Source of the DNA: Candidatus Pantoea persica
GTDB lineage: Bacteria > Pseudomonadota > Gammaproteobacteria > Enterobacterales > Enterobacteriaceae
Length of the DNA: 64,000 nt
Direction of reading: 5' to 3'
Assembly: GCF_013753875.1 (NCBI RefSeq)
Contig: NZ_SMDS01000019.1
Span: forward strand, 62,001-126,000
In this document: positions 39,125 to 48,981 of the stretch, piece after piece
Numbering within the stretch: position 1 is the stretch's first letter
Layout of the letters: every line of letters begins with the position of its first letter
Position numbers and translations under genes: made by a program
The notes under the pieces: generated by a model
The model's database searches: none
Told to the model about the DNA's origin: nothing
The model's input: only the letters and a program-made list of their open reading frames with translations

Positions 39125-40663
39125 ATGAATCTGTTGAAATCGCTGGCAGCGGTCAGTTCCATGACCCTGTTTTCCCGCGTATTGGGTTTTGCCCGTGACA
39201 CCATTGTGGCGTGGGTGTTCGGCGCCGGGATGGCCACGGACGCCTTTTTCGTTGCCTTCAAGCTGCCGAATCTGCTGCGGCGTATCTTTGCCGATGGCGC
39301 CTTTTCCCAGGCCTTTGTGCCGATCCTCGCCGAGTACAAAAGCAAGCAGAGCGAGGAGGCGACCCGGTTGTTCGTCGCCTATGTCTCCGGCTTGTTGACG
39401 CTGTCGCTGGCGCTGGTAACGGCGGCGGGCATGATCGCCGCTCCCTGGGTAATCCTCGTCACCGCGCCCGGCTTCGCCGACACCGCCGACAAGTTCGCCC
39501 TGACCAGCGCGCAGCTGCGCGTCACCTTTCCCTATATCCTGCTGATCTCGCTGGCGTCGCTGGCGGGCGCCATCCTCAACACCTGGAACCGCTTTTCGGT
39601 GCCTGCCTTTGCGCCGACGCTGCTCAATATCAGCATGATCGGCTTCGCGCTGTTCGCCGCGCCGCACTTTCATCCGCAGGTGATGGCGCTGGCCTGGTCG
39701 GTGGTGGCGGGCGGCGTGCTACAACTGTTTTATCAGCTGCCGCACCTGAAGAAGATAGGTATGCTGGTGCTGCCGCGCATCAACCTGAAGGATGCGGGCG
39801 TCTGGCGCGTGATGCGGCAGATGGGACCGGCGATCCTCGGCGTATCCGTCAGCCAGATCTCGCTGATTATCAACACCATCTTCGCCTCGTTTCTCGTCTC
39901 CGGCTCGGTTTCCTGGATGTACTACGCCGATCGCCTGATGGAGTTTCCCTCCGGCGTACTGGGCGTGGCGCTGGGCACCATCCTACTGCCGTCGCTGGCG
40001 AAGAGCTTTTCCAGCGGTAACCACGACGAATACTCGCGCCTGATGAACTGGGGACTGCGCCTCTGCTTTTTGCTGGCGCTGCCGAGCGCGGTGGCGCTGG
40101 GCATTCTCTCCGGCCCGCTGACCATCGCCCTGTTTCAGTACGGCAAGTTCAGCGCCTTTGACGCGCTGATGACGCAGCGTGCGCTGATTGCCTACTCGGT
40201 GGGACTGATGGGGTTGATTGTTGTCAAGGTGCTGGCGCCGGGCTTCTACTCGCGTCAGGACATTAAAACGCCGGTGAAGATCGCCATGATCACCCTGCTG
40301 ATGACTCAGCTGATGAACCTGGCCTTTATCGGCCCACTGAAGCACGCCGGCCTGTCGCTCTCTATTGGCCTCGCGGCTTGCCTTAATGCCGCACTGCTCT
40401 ACTGGCAGCTGCGTAAACAGCAGATTTTCCAGCCGCAGCCGGGCTGGGCGGGCTTTTTACTGCGCCTGCTGATTGCGGTGGTGGTGATGGCGGCGGCGCT
40501 GGTCGGCATACTTTACCTGATGCCCGCCTGGGAACAGGGCAATATGCTATGGCGGCTGCTGCGTCTGGCGGCGGTGTGTGCGGTCGGCGGCGTCGCTTAC
40601 TTCCTGACGCTGGGTGTGCTCGGCTTCCGTCCGCGCGACTTCGCGCGCCGGGCGCACGCGTAA
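39125..40663 (+). CDS. murJ: Lipid II flippase MurJ
   Basis: Flips lipid II across the inner membrane for murein synthesis; essential. 512 residues, intact, with 14 predicted helices. [20 protein letters not shown] and [33 protein letters not shown] are the MVF-family signature, including the substrate-contacting Arg residues. The start at 39125 is preferred to the in-frame 39050 because of the match to E. coli MviN. It separates the damaged yceM from the flagellar cluster and shows no damage. Confidence 0.97.
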   Translation: MNLLKSLAAVSSMTLFSRVLGFARDTIVAWVFGAGMATDAFFVAFKLPNLLRRIFADGAFSQAFVPILAEYKSKQSEEATRLFVAYVSGLLTLSLALVTAAGMIAAPWVILVTAPGFADTADKFALTSAQLRVTFPYILLISLASLAGAILNTWNRFSVPAFAPTLLNISMIGFALFAAPHFHPQVMALAWSVVAGGVLQLFYQLPHLKKIGMLVLPRINLKDAGVWRVMRQMGPAILGVSVSQISLIINTIFASFLVSGSVSWMYYADRLMEFPSGVLGVALGTILLPSLAKSFSSGNHDEYSRLMNWGLRLCFLLALPSAVALGILSGPLTIALFQYGKFSAFDALMTQRALIAYSVGLMGLIVVKVLAPGFYSRQDIKTPVKIAMITLLMTQLMNLAFIGPLKHAGLSLSIGLAACLNAALLYWQLRKQQIFQPQPGWAGFLLRLLIAVVVMAAALVGILYLMPAWEQGNMLWRLLRLAAVCAVGGVAYFLTLGVLGFRPRDFARRAHA

Positions 40664-40669
40664 CAGCAC

Positions 40670-40702
40670 AAAAAAATCCCGCGTGATACGCGGGATTTTT
40701 TA
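40670..40702. terminator. Bidirectional terminator between murJ and flgN
   Basis: AAAAAA-TCCCGCG-TGATA-CGCGGGA-TTTTTT, stem 40677-40683 with 40689-40695. T-runs on both strands serve the converging murJ and flgMN transcripts. Confidence 0.88.
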
Positions 40703-40867
40703 AAACCTTCCGGCTCAGCGTCGCCTGGCCTTTGCCCAGCCCGTCCGGGCTGTAAAACGCCTGCATCTGGTGCGGTTTAAGCACCGTCAGCGCCTCTTCG
40801 GTAAAGCGAATCTGTTGATTAGCACGGTTGTGACCGGCTTCAGAGGTTGCGTTCTGTCGATGCTCAT
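40703..40867 (-). pseudogene. flgM-flgN deletion fusion
   Basis: From ATG 40867 the text MSIDRTQPLKPVTTV is the start of FlgM, the anti-sigma-28 factor. At about 40820 it changes to NQQIRFTEEALTVLKPHQMQ, the C-terminal part of FlgN, the chaperone for FlgK and FlgL. The join is out of frame (stop after 26 codons). flgM and flgN are consecutive in E. coli, so one deletion removed most of both (roughly 0.55 kb). The FlgN end runs directly into the shared terminator. The flagellar checkpoint is therefore gone. Confidence 0.85.
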
Positions 40868-40970
40868 ATTCGGGCTCCTGTAAGGTCAGGGGAAACTGCC
40901 ACCTGAATCAGAATAGTGTAATCGCTTTATTGATTTCTCTATCGGCAGAACAGCTGCGTTCTTTAGCGCC

Positions 40971-41603
40971 TTATAGCGATATCAGAATATTCCCATCCGC
41001 ATCGACTTTACCGCTTACCACCTGACCGTTGCCCATGCGCACGCGCACCGACTGCGCGTGCGTGGCGTTGTTGAGCGCCTTGCCTTCGCCGCTGGCGATA
41101 ACCATCACGTTTTGACCCGCCTTGACGCGCCACGGCTGGCGCACCATCGACAGCGTCACCGGCTGCCCCGGCGGAATATCGCACAGCACCACTGCGTCGG
41201 CGACCAGTTCTACGTGGTAGCGCGCGCGGGCAGGCAGCGTATCGAGGCGCCCGCTCTGCAGGCGAAAATCGTCGGCGCTAACGGTGGCACCGCGCGCCAG
41301 CAGGCGCTTCGCCACCAGATAGTGGCCGGTCACCTGCACCTGCAGAAAGCGCCGCGTATCGCCGCAGCTGGCGGCCACGCTGAGCAGGCCCCACAGGCGG
41401 CTGTTGCCCGGCAGGGAAAACTGCGGTGCTTCGCAGTTGGGCTACTGCACCTGCGGCGTCTTGATCGCTACCGTCATCCCCGCCGCATGCTGTGCGTCAC
41501 AGGCCTGAAAAAAGTGCGTCAGCTGGGCAGGCAGATCGGCGGCGCTGGCGGGCAGGGTGGCCAGCGCCAGCAGGCCGACCAGCAGGGCTGTAATTCTGGT
41601 AAT
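40971..41603 (-). pseudogene. flgA: flgA remnant, P-ring assembly chaperone
   Basis: Periplasmic chaperone for FlgI. The start reads ATT (41603) after an AAGGAG site where ATG is expected. The signal peptide and the text to QLTHFFQACDAQHAAGMTV are open, then TAG 41442-41444 (PQVQ-stop-PNCEAP). The remaining frame (QVTGHYLVAKRLLARGATVS ... GKVDADGNILISL) is intact to the end, including the SAF-type domain. Length is normal (about 210 codons). Confidence 0.9.
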
Positions 41604-41756
41604 GAAAAGACTCCTTGCTGCTGTTGGCGACGAGTGTTCTCCCGGCGCGCAAAAATCAAGACGAAAATAGCCGCAATTTTTGCTGCTATTCAGACGATAG
41701 CCCTTGTTTTTCTCCAATTAAGCTGTCCGCTCGAAATTCTCATTCGCGGAGGAAGC

Positions 41757-42887
41757 ATGCTCGACAAACTGGATGCTGCGCTGTAATTCGGCACTGAAGC
41801 TCTCAATCTGCATGCGCAACGCCAGGAGATCCTGGCGTCAAACATCGCCAACGCCGATACCCCAGGCTATCAGGCGCGATATATCGACTTTGCCAACGAG
41901 CTCTGTCGGGTAATGAAAAACGTCCGCGCTGAAGGCAGCGGCATGGCACTGAAGGTGACCTCGCCGCGCCATACTTGGTGAACACCCAGGGGCTGACAGT
42001 GACCGGCTATCCGTTCAGCGGCACGCCGCCGACCGTGCAGACCGGCGCCAATCCGGTAGCGCTGAGCATTCCGACCACCCAGATGTCGGCGCGCGCCACT
42101 ACCACCGCGACCCAGGTGGCGAACCTTAACTCCACCAGCACCGCGATTTCCGCCGCCAAGACCTTCATGCACCAGCGATGTCGACAGTTACAACGAAAAG
42201 CACCATGACGGTGTATGACTCGCAGGGTAACGATCACACCCTCGACATATACTACGTCAAAACCGCCGACAATGAGTGGACGGTGCATGCGATGGACTCC
42301 ACCACCGGCACCAGCGCGGGCGACTTTACCATGTCGTTTAACAGCGACGGCAGCCTGGTCGGCATCAACGGCACCGCGGACACCAGCATTAACCTGACCA
42401 TCAACGGCTCTAACGGCGCGGCGGCGGCTCAGCCCATCACGCTGAGCATGCTGGGCAGCCTGCAGCAGAACACCGTCACCACCTCTTTCGGCAACCCGAC
42501 CCAGGATGGCTACGCGCCGGGCGACCCGACCAGATACGCCATTAACGACGACGGCACCATTACTGGCACCTACAGCAACCAGCAAACCCAGCTGCTGGGC
42601 CAGATCGTGCTGGCTAGCTTCTCTAACCCGGAAGGGCTGCAGTCGGAAGGCGACAACGTCTGGTCTGCCACCAGCTCCTCCGGCCAGGCGGCTGTGGGCA
42701 TTGCGGGCATCGGCACCTACGGTTCGCTGACCGCTGACCGCTGACCGCTGACGCGCTGGAAGCGTCGAACGTCGATATGAGTCAGGAACTGGTGAACATG
42801 ATCGTGGCGCAGCGCAACTATCAGGCGAATGCCCAGACCATCAAAACCCAGGATCAGATCCTCAACACGCTGGTTAACCTGCATTAA
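41757..42887 (+). pseudogene. flgB-flgE deletion fusion; flgC and flgD absent
   Basis: ATG 41757 after GGAGGAAG starts FlgB (rod protein): MLDKLDAAL, then TAA (41784-41786), then [20 protein letters not shown] and onwards to SGMALKVTS. Near 41970 the sequence becomes FlgE (hook): [20 protein letters not shown], about residue 108 of E. coli FlgE. The deletion removes the flgB 3' half, flgC, flgD and the first quarter of flgE, about 1.6 kb. Further lesions are a frameshift near 42170 and a 14-base slip in the CGCTGAC repeat at 42725. The FlgE C-terminus ([20 protein letters not shown]) ends at TAA 42885-42887. Confidence 0.92.
42725..42752 (+). repeat. Four tandem CGCTGAC units in flgE
   Basis: CGCTGAC occurs four times head to tail. 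The coding text ([11 protein letters not shown]) needs only two, so two extra units (14 bases) shifted the frame. A clear slippage event. Confidence 0.8.
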
Positions 42888-42907
42888 TTCACTAACGGGA
42901 TTGCTTT

Positions 42908-43674
42908 ATGGATCACGCGATATATACCGCGATGGGCTCGGCCAGCCAGACGCTGGATCAGCAGGCCGTCACGGCCAGCAACCTTGCCAACGCCTAGACG
43001 CCGGGCTTTCGCGCGCAGCTCAAAGCGCTGCGCGCGGTGCCGGTCAACGGCTGCTCGCTGCCGACGCGCACCTTGGTAGCCGCCTCCACGCCGGGGGCGG
43101 ATATGAGCCAGGGCGCGATGAACAGCACCGGGCGCACGCTGGATGTGGCGGTGGGCGAAGATGGCTGGCGGTGCGCACCGCTGAAGGCAGCGAGGCCTAC
43201 ACCCGAAACGGCAAAATGCAGATCAGCGCCACTGGCATCCTGACCATCTAGGGCAATCCCGTCATGGGCGATGGCGGCCCCATCGCGGTGCCGCAGGGCG
43301 CGGAGCTGACAATTGCCACCGACGGCACCATCACCTCACGCAACGCGGGCGACGCGCCGAACGCCACGGTGCAGATCGGCAGGCTGAAGCTGGTGAAAGC
43401 CACCGGCAAAGAGCTGCAGCGCGATGACGACGGCATGTTCCGTCCGACGCAGCAGGCGCAGGCGCAGGCGCAGGCGACGCGCGACGCGACGCTGGGCAAC
43501 GACGCGACCGTGCAGGTGATGCCGGGCGTGCTGGAGGGCAGCAACGTCAAGCCGGTGGAAACCATGGTCGATATGATCGTCAACGCCCGACGTTTCGAGA
43601 TGCAGGTGAAAGTCATCACCAACGTCGATGAAAACGAGCAAAAAGCCAACCAGCTGCTCAACATGAGCAGCTAA
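42908..43674 (+). pseudogene. flgF: flgF remnant, proximal rod protein
   Basis: MDHAIYTAMGSASQTLDQQA is the FlgF start. TAG 42995-42997 sits in NLANA-stop-TPGF, a frame change near 43165, and TAG 43249-43251 (GILTI-stop-GNPV). The rest is open to TAA 43674 and ends with the axial-protein signature (EGSNVKPVETMVDMIVNARRFEM). A repeated CAGGCG tract at 43455-43475 lies inside. Confidence 0.92.
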
Positions 43675-43689
43675 GGCCGAGGAAATCCG

Positions 43690-44458
43690 ATGATTCGTTC
43701 TCTATGGATCGCTAAGACCGGTCTTGACGCCCAGCAAACCAATATGGACGTCATACTCTAACAACTTGGCGAACGTCAGCACCAACGGCTTTAAGCGTTT
43801 GCGCGCGGTATTTGAAGATCTGATTGTACCAGATGCTGCGCCAGCCCGGCCCCCAGTCCTCCGAGCAGACCACGCTGCCGTCGGGCCTGCAGATCGGTAC
43901 CGGCGCGTCCGGTGACCACCGAGCGTCTGCATACCCAGGGCAACCTGTCGCAGACCAGCAACTCCAAAGACGTGGCGATCAACGGCTAGGGCTATTTTGA
44001 AGTGCAGCTACTGGACGGTACCTCCGCCTATACCCGCGACGGTTCGTTCTAGGGGGATCAGAACGGCCAGCTGGTGAACAACGCCGGCTATCCGGTACAG
44101 CCGGGTATCACAATTCCGGCTAACGCCACCAGCATCACCATCTCGCGCGACGGCGTGGTGAGCATGACTCAACAGGGACAAACCAACCCGGCGCAAGTGG
44201 GGCAGCTGACCATCAGCACCTTTATTAAACGACGCTGGCCTCGACAGCATGGGCAAAAACCTTTACCAGGAAACCCAGGCGTCAAGCACGCCGGGCCAGA
44301 ACGGCGCGGGCCTGCTCTATCAGGGCTATGTGGAGACCTCCAACGTTAACGTGGCGGAAGAGCTGGTCACCATGATCCAGACGCAGCGCGCCTATGAGAT
44401 CAACAGCAAGGCGATCAGCACCTCCGATCAGATGTTGCAGAAGTTAACCCAGATTTAA
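43690..44458 (+). pseudogene. flgG: flgG remnant, distal rod protein
   Basis: MIRSLWIAKTGLDAQQTNMD is the FlgG start. Single-base events near 43757, 43832 and 43912 change frame. TAG codons lie at 43987-43989 (ING-stop-GYFEV) and 44050-44052 (GSF-stop-GDQNG), with another frame change near 44225. The ending ([24 protein letters not shown]) is intact to TAA 44456-44458. Total length is normal for 260 codons. Confidence 0.93.
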
Positions 44459-44520
44459 TCAGGTCATCAGGGCCAGCGCAGGCTGGCCTGAAGTCAACAC
44501 ATGTATAAGGTTGTGACTCC

Positions 44521-45229
44521 GTGGCGAAGCAACTGAATTTAAAGCTTGGACATTGGTTAGTGGCGTCTCTGCTGCTGACCCTTAATGTTGTGCGTTAGTG
44601 CCGCGCACGCCGCTGGTGTAAGACGCAACCATGGCACAGTCGCTGCCTTCCGCGCCGCCGGTGGTCAACGGCTCTATTTTTTAGGGCGTCGCGCCGCTGA
44701 ACTACGGCTATCAGCCGCTGTTCGAGGATTGTCTTCCGCGCAATATCGGCGATACACTCACTATTATGCTGCAGGAGAACGTCAGCGCCAGCAAGAGCTC
44801 TTCCGCCAACGCCACGCGCGACGGCATCGCCAGCTTCGACCTCGACGCCATTCCTACCGTCCTGGCCGGCCTGGTAGGCACCGACGGCGCGAAAGCCAAC
44901 CTCGGCGCCAACGGCAACAACGATTTCGCTGGCAAAGACGGCGCCACCGCCAACAATACCTTCATCGGTACCATTACCGTCCCGCCAACCAGGTGCTGTC
45001 GAACGGCAACCTGCGCGTGGTCGGCGAGAAGCAGATTGAGATCAACCAGGGCACGGAATTTATCCGCTTCTCCGGCGTCGTCAATCCGCACACCATCAGT
45101 GCCAGTAACTCGGTGCTGTCGACTGCGGTGGCCGATGCGCGCATCGAGTATGTTGGTAACGGCTATATTAACGAAGCGCAGACCATGGGCTGGTTCCAGC
45201 GTTTCTTCCTGAACATCGCGCCGATGTAA
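44521..45229 (+). pseudogene. flgH: flgH remnant, L-ring lipoprotein
   Basis: GTG 44521 starts the signal sequence. The lipobox region is disrupted by a frame change and TAG near 44596, TAA near 44620 and TAG near 44682 ([17 protein letters not shown]). The text [20 protein letters not shown] and [20 protein letters not shown] belongs to FlgH, in two frames, joined near 44983. It ends normally with [19 protein letters not shown] at TAA. Confidence 0.9.
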
Positions 45230-45239
45230 TGAGGTCATG

Positions 45240-46334
45240 ATGAAGAGTATTAAAAGTTTACTGCTCGGCCTGAGCCTGACGTTCGGCCTGTGCCTCGGAC
45301 CGCATTTGCGACCTGACTACGGTGCAGGGCGTGCGCGACAACCAGCTGATCGGCTACGGCCTGGTGGTAGGACTGGACGGCACCGGCGACCAGACCACCC
45401 AGACACCGTTCACCACGCAGACCGTCAGCAATATGCTCTCCCAGATCGGCTCACCGTGCCGCAGGGCACCAATATGCAGCTGAAAAACGTGGCGGCGGTA
45501 ATGGTGACGGCGCAGCTGCCCGCCTTCGCCCGCCAGGGACAGACCATCGACGTGGTGGTCTCCTCGCCCGGCAACGCCAAAAGCCTGCGCGGTGGCACGC
45601 TGATCATGACGCCGATGAAAGGGGTCGATAACCAGGTCTACGTGCTGGCGCAGGGCAATATTCTCGTCGGCGGCGCGGGCGCGGCGGGTGGCAGCAGCGT
45701 GCAGGTCAATCAGCTTAACGGCGGCCGCATTACCGGCGGCGCTACGGTGAAGCGCGAGCTGCAGAGAAATTGCGGCAGCCAGAATATTCTTAACCTGCAG
45801 CTGAGCCGGGACGATTTCTCGATGGCGCAGCGTATCGCCGACGCCAACAACGGACGCGGCGGCTACGGCGTAGACACGGCGCTCGACGCGCGTACCGTAC
45901 AGGTGCGCGTCTCGCCCAATAACAGCTCGCAGGTGCACCTGCTGGCACAGATTCAGGATATCGACGTCGCCATTCCGATCTAAGACGCCAAAGTGGTCAT
46001 TAACTCGCGCACCGGTTCGGTGGTGATGAACCGCGAAGTGACGCTCAGCACCTGTACGGTGGCGCAGGGTAACCTGTCGGTGACCGTCAACCAATCGCAG
46101 AACGTCAGCCAGCCGAATATGCCGTTTGGCGGCGGTCAGACGGTGGTGATACCGCAAACGCAGATCGGTCTGCGCCAGAGCGGCGGCGCGCTGCAGCGCG
46201 TCAGCGCCAACGCCAACCTCAATAATGTGGTGCGCGCGCTCAATGCGCTTGGCGCCTCGCCGATTGAGCTGATGTCGATTCTGCAGTCGATGGAGAGCGC
46301 GGGCTGCCTGCGCGCGAGGCTGGAAATTATCTGA
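45240..46334 (+). pseudogene. flgI: flgI remnant, P-ring protein
   Basis: The N-terminal signal region reads [20 protein letters not shown]. Frame changes lie near 45302 (before [20 protein letters not shown]) and near 45450. The long middle ([20 protein letters not shown] to [12 protein letters not shown]) is open to TAA 45981-45983, where E. coli has a glutamine in the PQDAKVV stretch. The last 113 codons are open to TGA 46334. The total fits the 365-codon family. Confidence 0.92.
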
Positions 46335-46336
46335 CG

Positions 46337-47266
46337 ATGGATACGCAATCGCTGATGAACGCGGCCTATGACAGCCGCGCCTTAAACGACCTGAAGCGCG
46401 AGGCGAGCACCGATCCGAAAGGCAAGGCGCTGCAGGTGGCGAAACAAGTCGAGGGGATGTTCGTGCAGATGATGCTGAAAAGCATGCGCGAGGCGCTGCC
46501 GCAGGACGGCATCTTCAGCAACGAATCGACACAAAATGTTCACCTCGATGTACGATCAGCCGATTGCGCAGGTGATCGGCAAGCGCGGGCTCGGCATGGC
46601 CGATCTGATCCTCAAGCAGATGCAGCCGGCGCAGGCGCCCGACGAGCGCGCGGCACCGTGCCGATGCCGCTCGACGAGAGCTTAATCTACAGCGCGGCGG
46701 CCTCCAGCCAGCTGGAGCAGATGGTGCGTAAGGCACTGCCGCGCCTGCCGGTTTTGCCAGCGAACATGCCAACCGACAGCAGCGAATTTATTGTCCAGCT
46801 GACGCTGGCGGCCTGCGCCGGCAGCGGCATTTCGCACCATCTGATTCTGGCGCAGGCGGCGCTGGAGTCGGGCTGGGGCCAGCGTCAGATCCTGACGCGC
46901 GACGGCAAGCCGAGCTACAACGTCTTTGGCATCAAGGCGAGTGGCAACTGGAAGAGCGAAACCACCGAGATCATGACCTCGGAGTATGAGCAGGGTGAGG
47001 CGAAGAAGGTACACGCCAGCTTCCGCGTCTACCACTCCTATTTCGAGGCGCTGAACGACTACGTCCAGCTGCTTACCAATAACCCGTGCTACGCCGCTGT
47101 GACCAGCGCCCAGAGAGCCGAGTTGGGGGCACACACGCTGCAGGCAGCAGGCTACGCCACCGATTCGAAATATGCACAAAAGCTGGTGGGAATGATCCAG
47201 CAATTCAAAAGCATGAATGAAAAAGTCTTTAAAGCCTATAGCAAAAATTTAAACGATCTCTTCTGA
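46337..47266 (+). pseudogene. flgJ: flgJ, open but internally scrambled by compensating indels
   Basis: FlgJ caps the rod and has a muramidase domain. One open frame of 309 codons runs through (E. coli 313). Residues 1-67 match (QVEGMFVQMMLKSMREALPQ), then an extra base near 46534 throws the frame. Only in the next frame does the family text continue (MFTSMYDQPIAQVIGKRGLG). A base lost near 46655 restores the frame before PMPLDESLIYSAAASS. About 40 residues of the rod-binding domain are therefore nonsense. The glucosaminidase domain (ILAQAALESGWGQRQI ... YNVFGIKASGNW) is intact. No rod exists for it here. Confidence 0.85.
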
Positions 47267-47388
47267 TTTTTATAACCTCAAGTTTCACTTAAGCGCGCCG
47301 ATAACAGAGTCAAATGCCAGAAGCCTGTTATCCTTGGCGGCTGCACCGATGACTGCCAGCCCGGTTAACGGGAAAGAAAGGAACCGAG

Positions 47389-47938
47389 ATGTCCAGCATA
47401 ATAAATTCAGCGATGAGTGGACTGAGCGACGCGCAGGCGGCGCTTAGCACCACCAGCAACTACACGGTGGCGGGCTATTCGCGTCAGACGATCCTGATGT
47501 CGTAGGCGAATAGCACGCTGCAGGGCAGCAGTTACTACGGCAACGGCGTCAACGTCACCGGCGTGCAGCGCGAGTATTACGAGTTCATTACGGCGCAGCT
47601 GCGCAACTCCAGCGCTACCTACAGCGCGGTAAACACCCAGTATTCGCAGATTTCCAACATTGACGATCTGCTCTCGACCTCGACAACCAGCCTGTCCACC
47701 TCGATTCAGAGCTTTTTCACCAACCTGCAGAACGTGGTGAGCAACGCGGACGATCCGTCGGCGCGCCAGTCGATGCTGAGCTACGCCCAGGGTCTGGTAA
47801 ATCAGTTCCAGACTACGGCGCAGTATCTCACCAATATGTAGAGCAGCGTGAATACCGACATCACCTCCAGCGTCGATCAGATCAATACTTACACCAGCCA
47901 GATCGCCGATCTCAACAAGCAGGCGACTCAGTACCAAC
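47389..47938 (+). pseudogene. flgK: flgK 5' part, hook-filament junction protein
   Basis: MSSIINSAMSGLSDAQAALS is the FlgK start, after an AAGGAACCG site. TAGs lie at 47503-47505 (ILMS-stop-ANST) and 47839-47841 (LTNM-stop-SSVNT). After ADLNKQATQ at about 47935 the sequence becomes flgL. About 184 of 547 codons remain; the rest, roughly 1.1 kb, is deleted. Confidence 0.9.
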
Positions 47939-48886
47939 ATGATCTTTAACCAGCAGGTGCACGGGATCACCGATTCGCAAACCTCCTGGCCGAAAGTCGG
48001 CGAGCAGCTCTCCAGCGGCGGCCGCGTCAACAATCCGTCAGACGATCCGATCGCCGCGTCGCGTTCGGTGGTGGTGGCGCAGAGCCAGGCGCAGAGCAGC
48101 TAGTACGCGCTGGCGCGCACCTTCACCACCCAGGGACTGTAGTCGGAAGAGAACACCCTGACCAGCGTCACCAGCTCCATCCAGGACGCGCAAACGCTGA
48201 TCGTTTACGGTTCAACCGGCACGCTGAGCGATGACGACCGCAACTCTATCGCCACTCAGCTGGAGGGCATCCGCTCGCAGCTGCTCAACCTGGCGAACAG
48301 CAAGGACGGCAACGGACGCTATATCTTTGCCGGCTATAAAACCGACAGCGCGCCGTTTGTAGATAACGGCAGCGGCGCGGTCAGCTATGTGGGCGGTACG
48401 GATGCCATTACGCAGAAGGTGGACACCAGCCGCACTGTGACCGTAGGGCATACCGGCGACGACATATTTATGTCGATTACCGGCAACGCCACGCAGGATC
48501 CGGACGGCAGCGCCAGCGAAACCAACCTGTTCAATATGCTCGACAGCGCCATCGCCGCGCTGAAGACGCCGCAGGCGGATGCTGATGACGCCACCAAACA
48601 GGCGTTTTAGGACGCTGTGGATAAAACCAACCGCGGCCTCGGCAACTCTCTGAACAACGTGCTGACCGTGCGCTCGGAGATCGTCACCCAGCTCTCCGAA
48701 CTTAGCACGCTGGACAGGTAGGGCGACGATCGCGACGTGATCCTCAGCACCGAAATGAGCAACCTGGTCGACGCCGACCACACCTCGGCAATTTCCAGCT
48801 ACACCATGCAGCAGACGGCGCTGCAGGCGGCCTATAAGACCTTTAGCGATATGTCGCAGATGTCGCTGTTCCAGATCAACAGCTAA
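47939..48886 (+). pseudogene. flgL: flgL, fused to flgK and cut by four TAG codons
   Basis: The text from ATG 47939 (FNQQVHGITDSQTSWPKVGE, then LSSGGRVNNPSDDPIAASR) is FlgL from about residue 6 on. TAG codons replace sense codons at 48101, 48140, 48608 and 48719 (SS-stop-YALARTF; QGL-stop-SEENT; QAF-stop-DAVDK; LDR-stop-GDDRD). Frame is otherwise kept throughout, ending in TALQAAYKTFSDMSQMSLF. Four nonsense codons without any frameshift is unusual among the damaged genes here. Confidence 0.92.
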
Positions 48887-48981
48887 CAGAAACGTTATTC
48901 GAGCATGCCTGAACCGGACATGCTTATTTTGTCACACGATCCTGACCGGCTTCGTGGGATTTTTTTTACCTGCCGTTCGGG

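Noticed and set aside
43455..43490. CAGGCG-type repeats in flgF as a CRISPR or regulatory repeat.
   Set aside because: They are codon repeats for a Gln-Ala stretch found in the coding frame; no spacer structure. No CRISPR array was seen in the window.
46337..47266. flgJ as an intact CDS because its frame is open.
   Set aside because: About 40 internal residues match the family only in another frame, so it is listed as damaged despite the open frame.
10053..48730. TAG reassigned to a sense codon or efficiently suppressed, so that the interrupted genes are functional.
   Set aside because: The same genes also carry frameshifts, start losses and deletions; essential genes contain no internal TAG; plsX ends with TAG at the normal place. 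Decay explains all of it.
2948..48886. Frameshifts as sequencing or assembly errors.
   Set aside because: They are absent from gyrA, murJ, rne and the fab genes and dense in dispensable genes, and they accompany nonsense codons and clean deletions. Single homopolymer cases (C11 at 31621, C8 at 16922) could still be errors.
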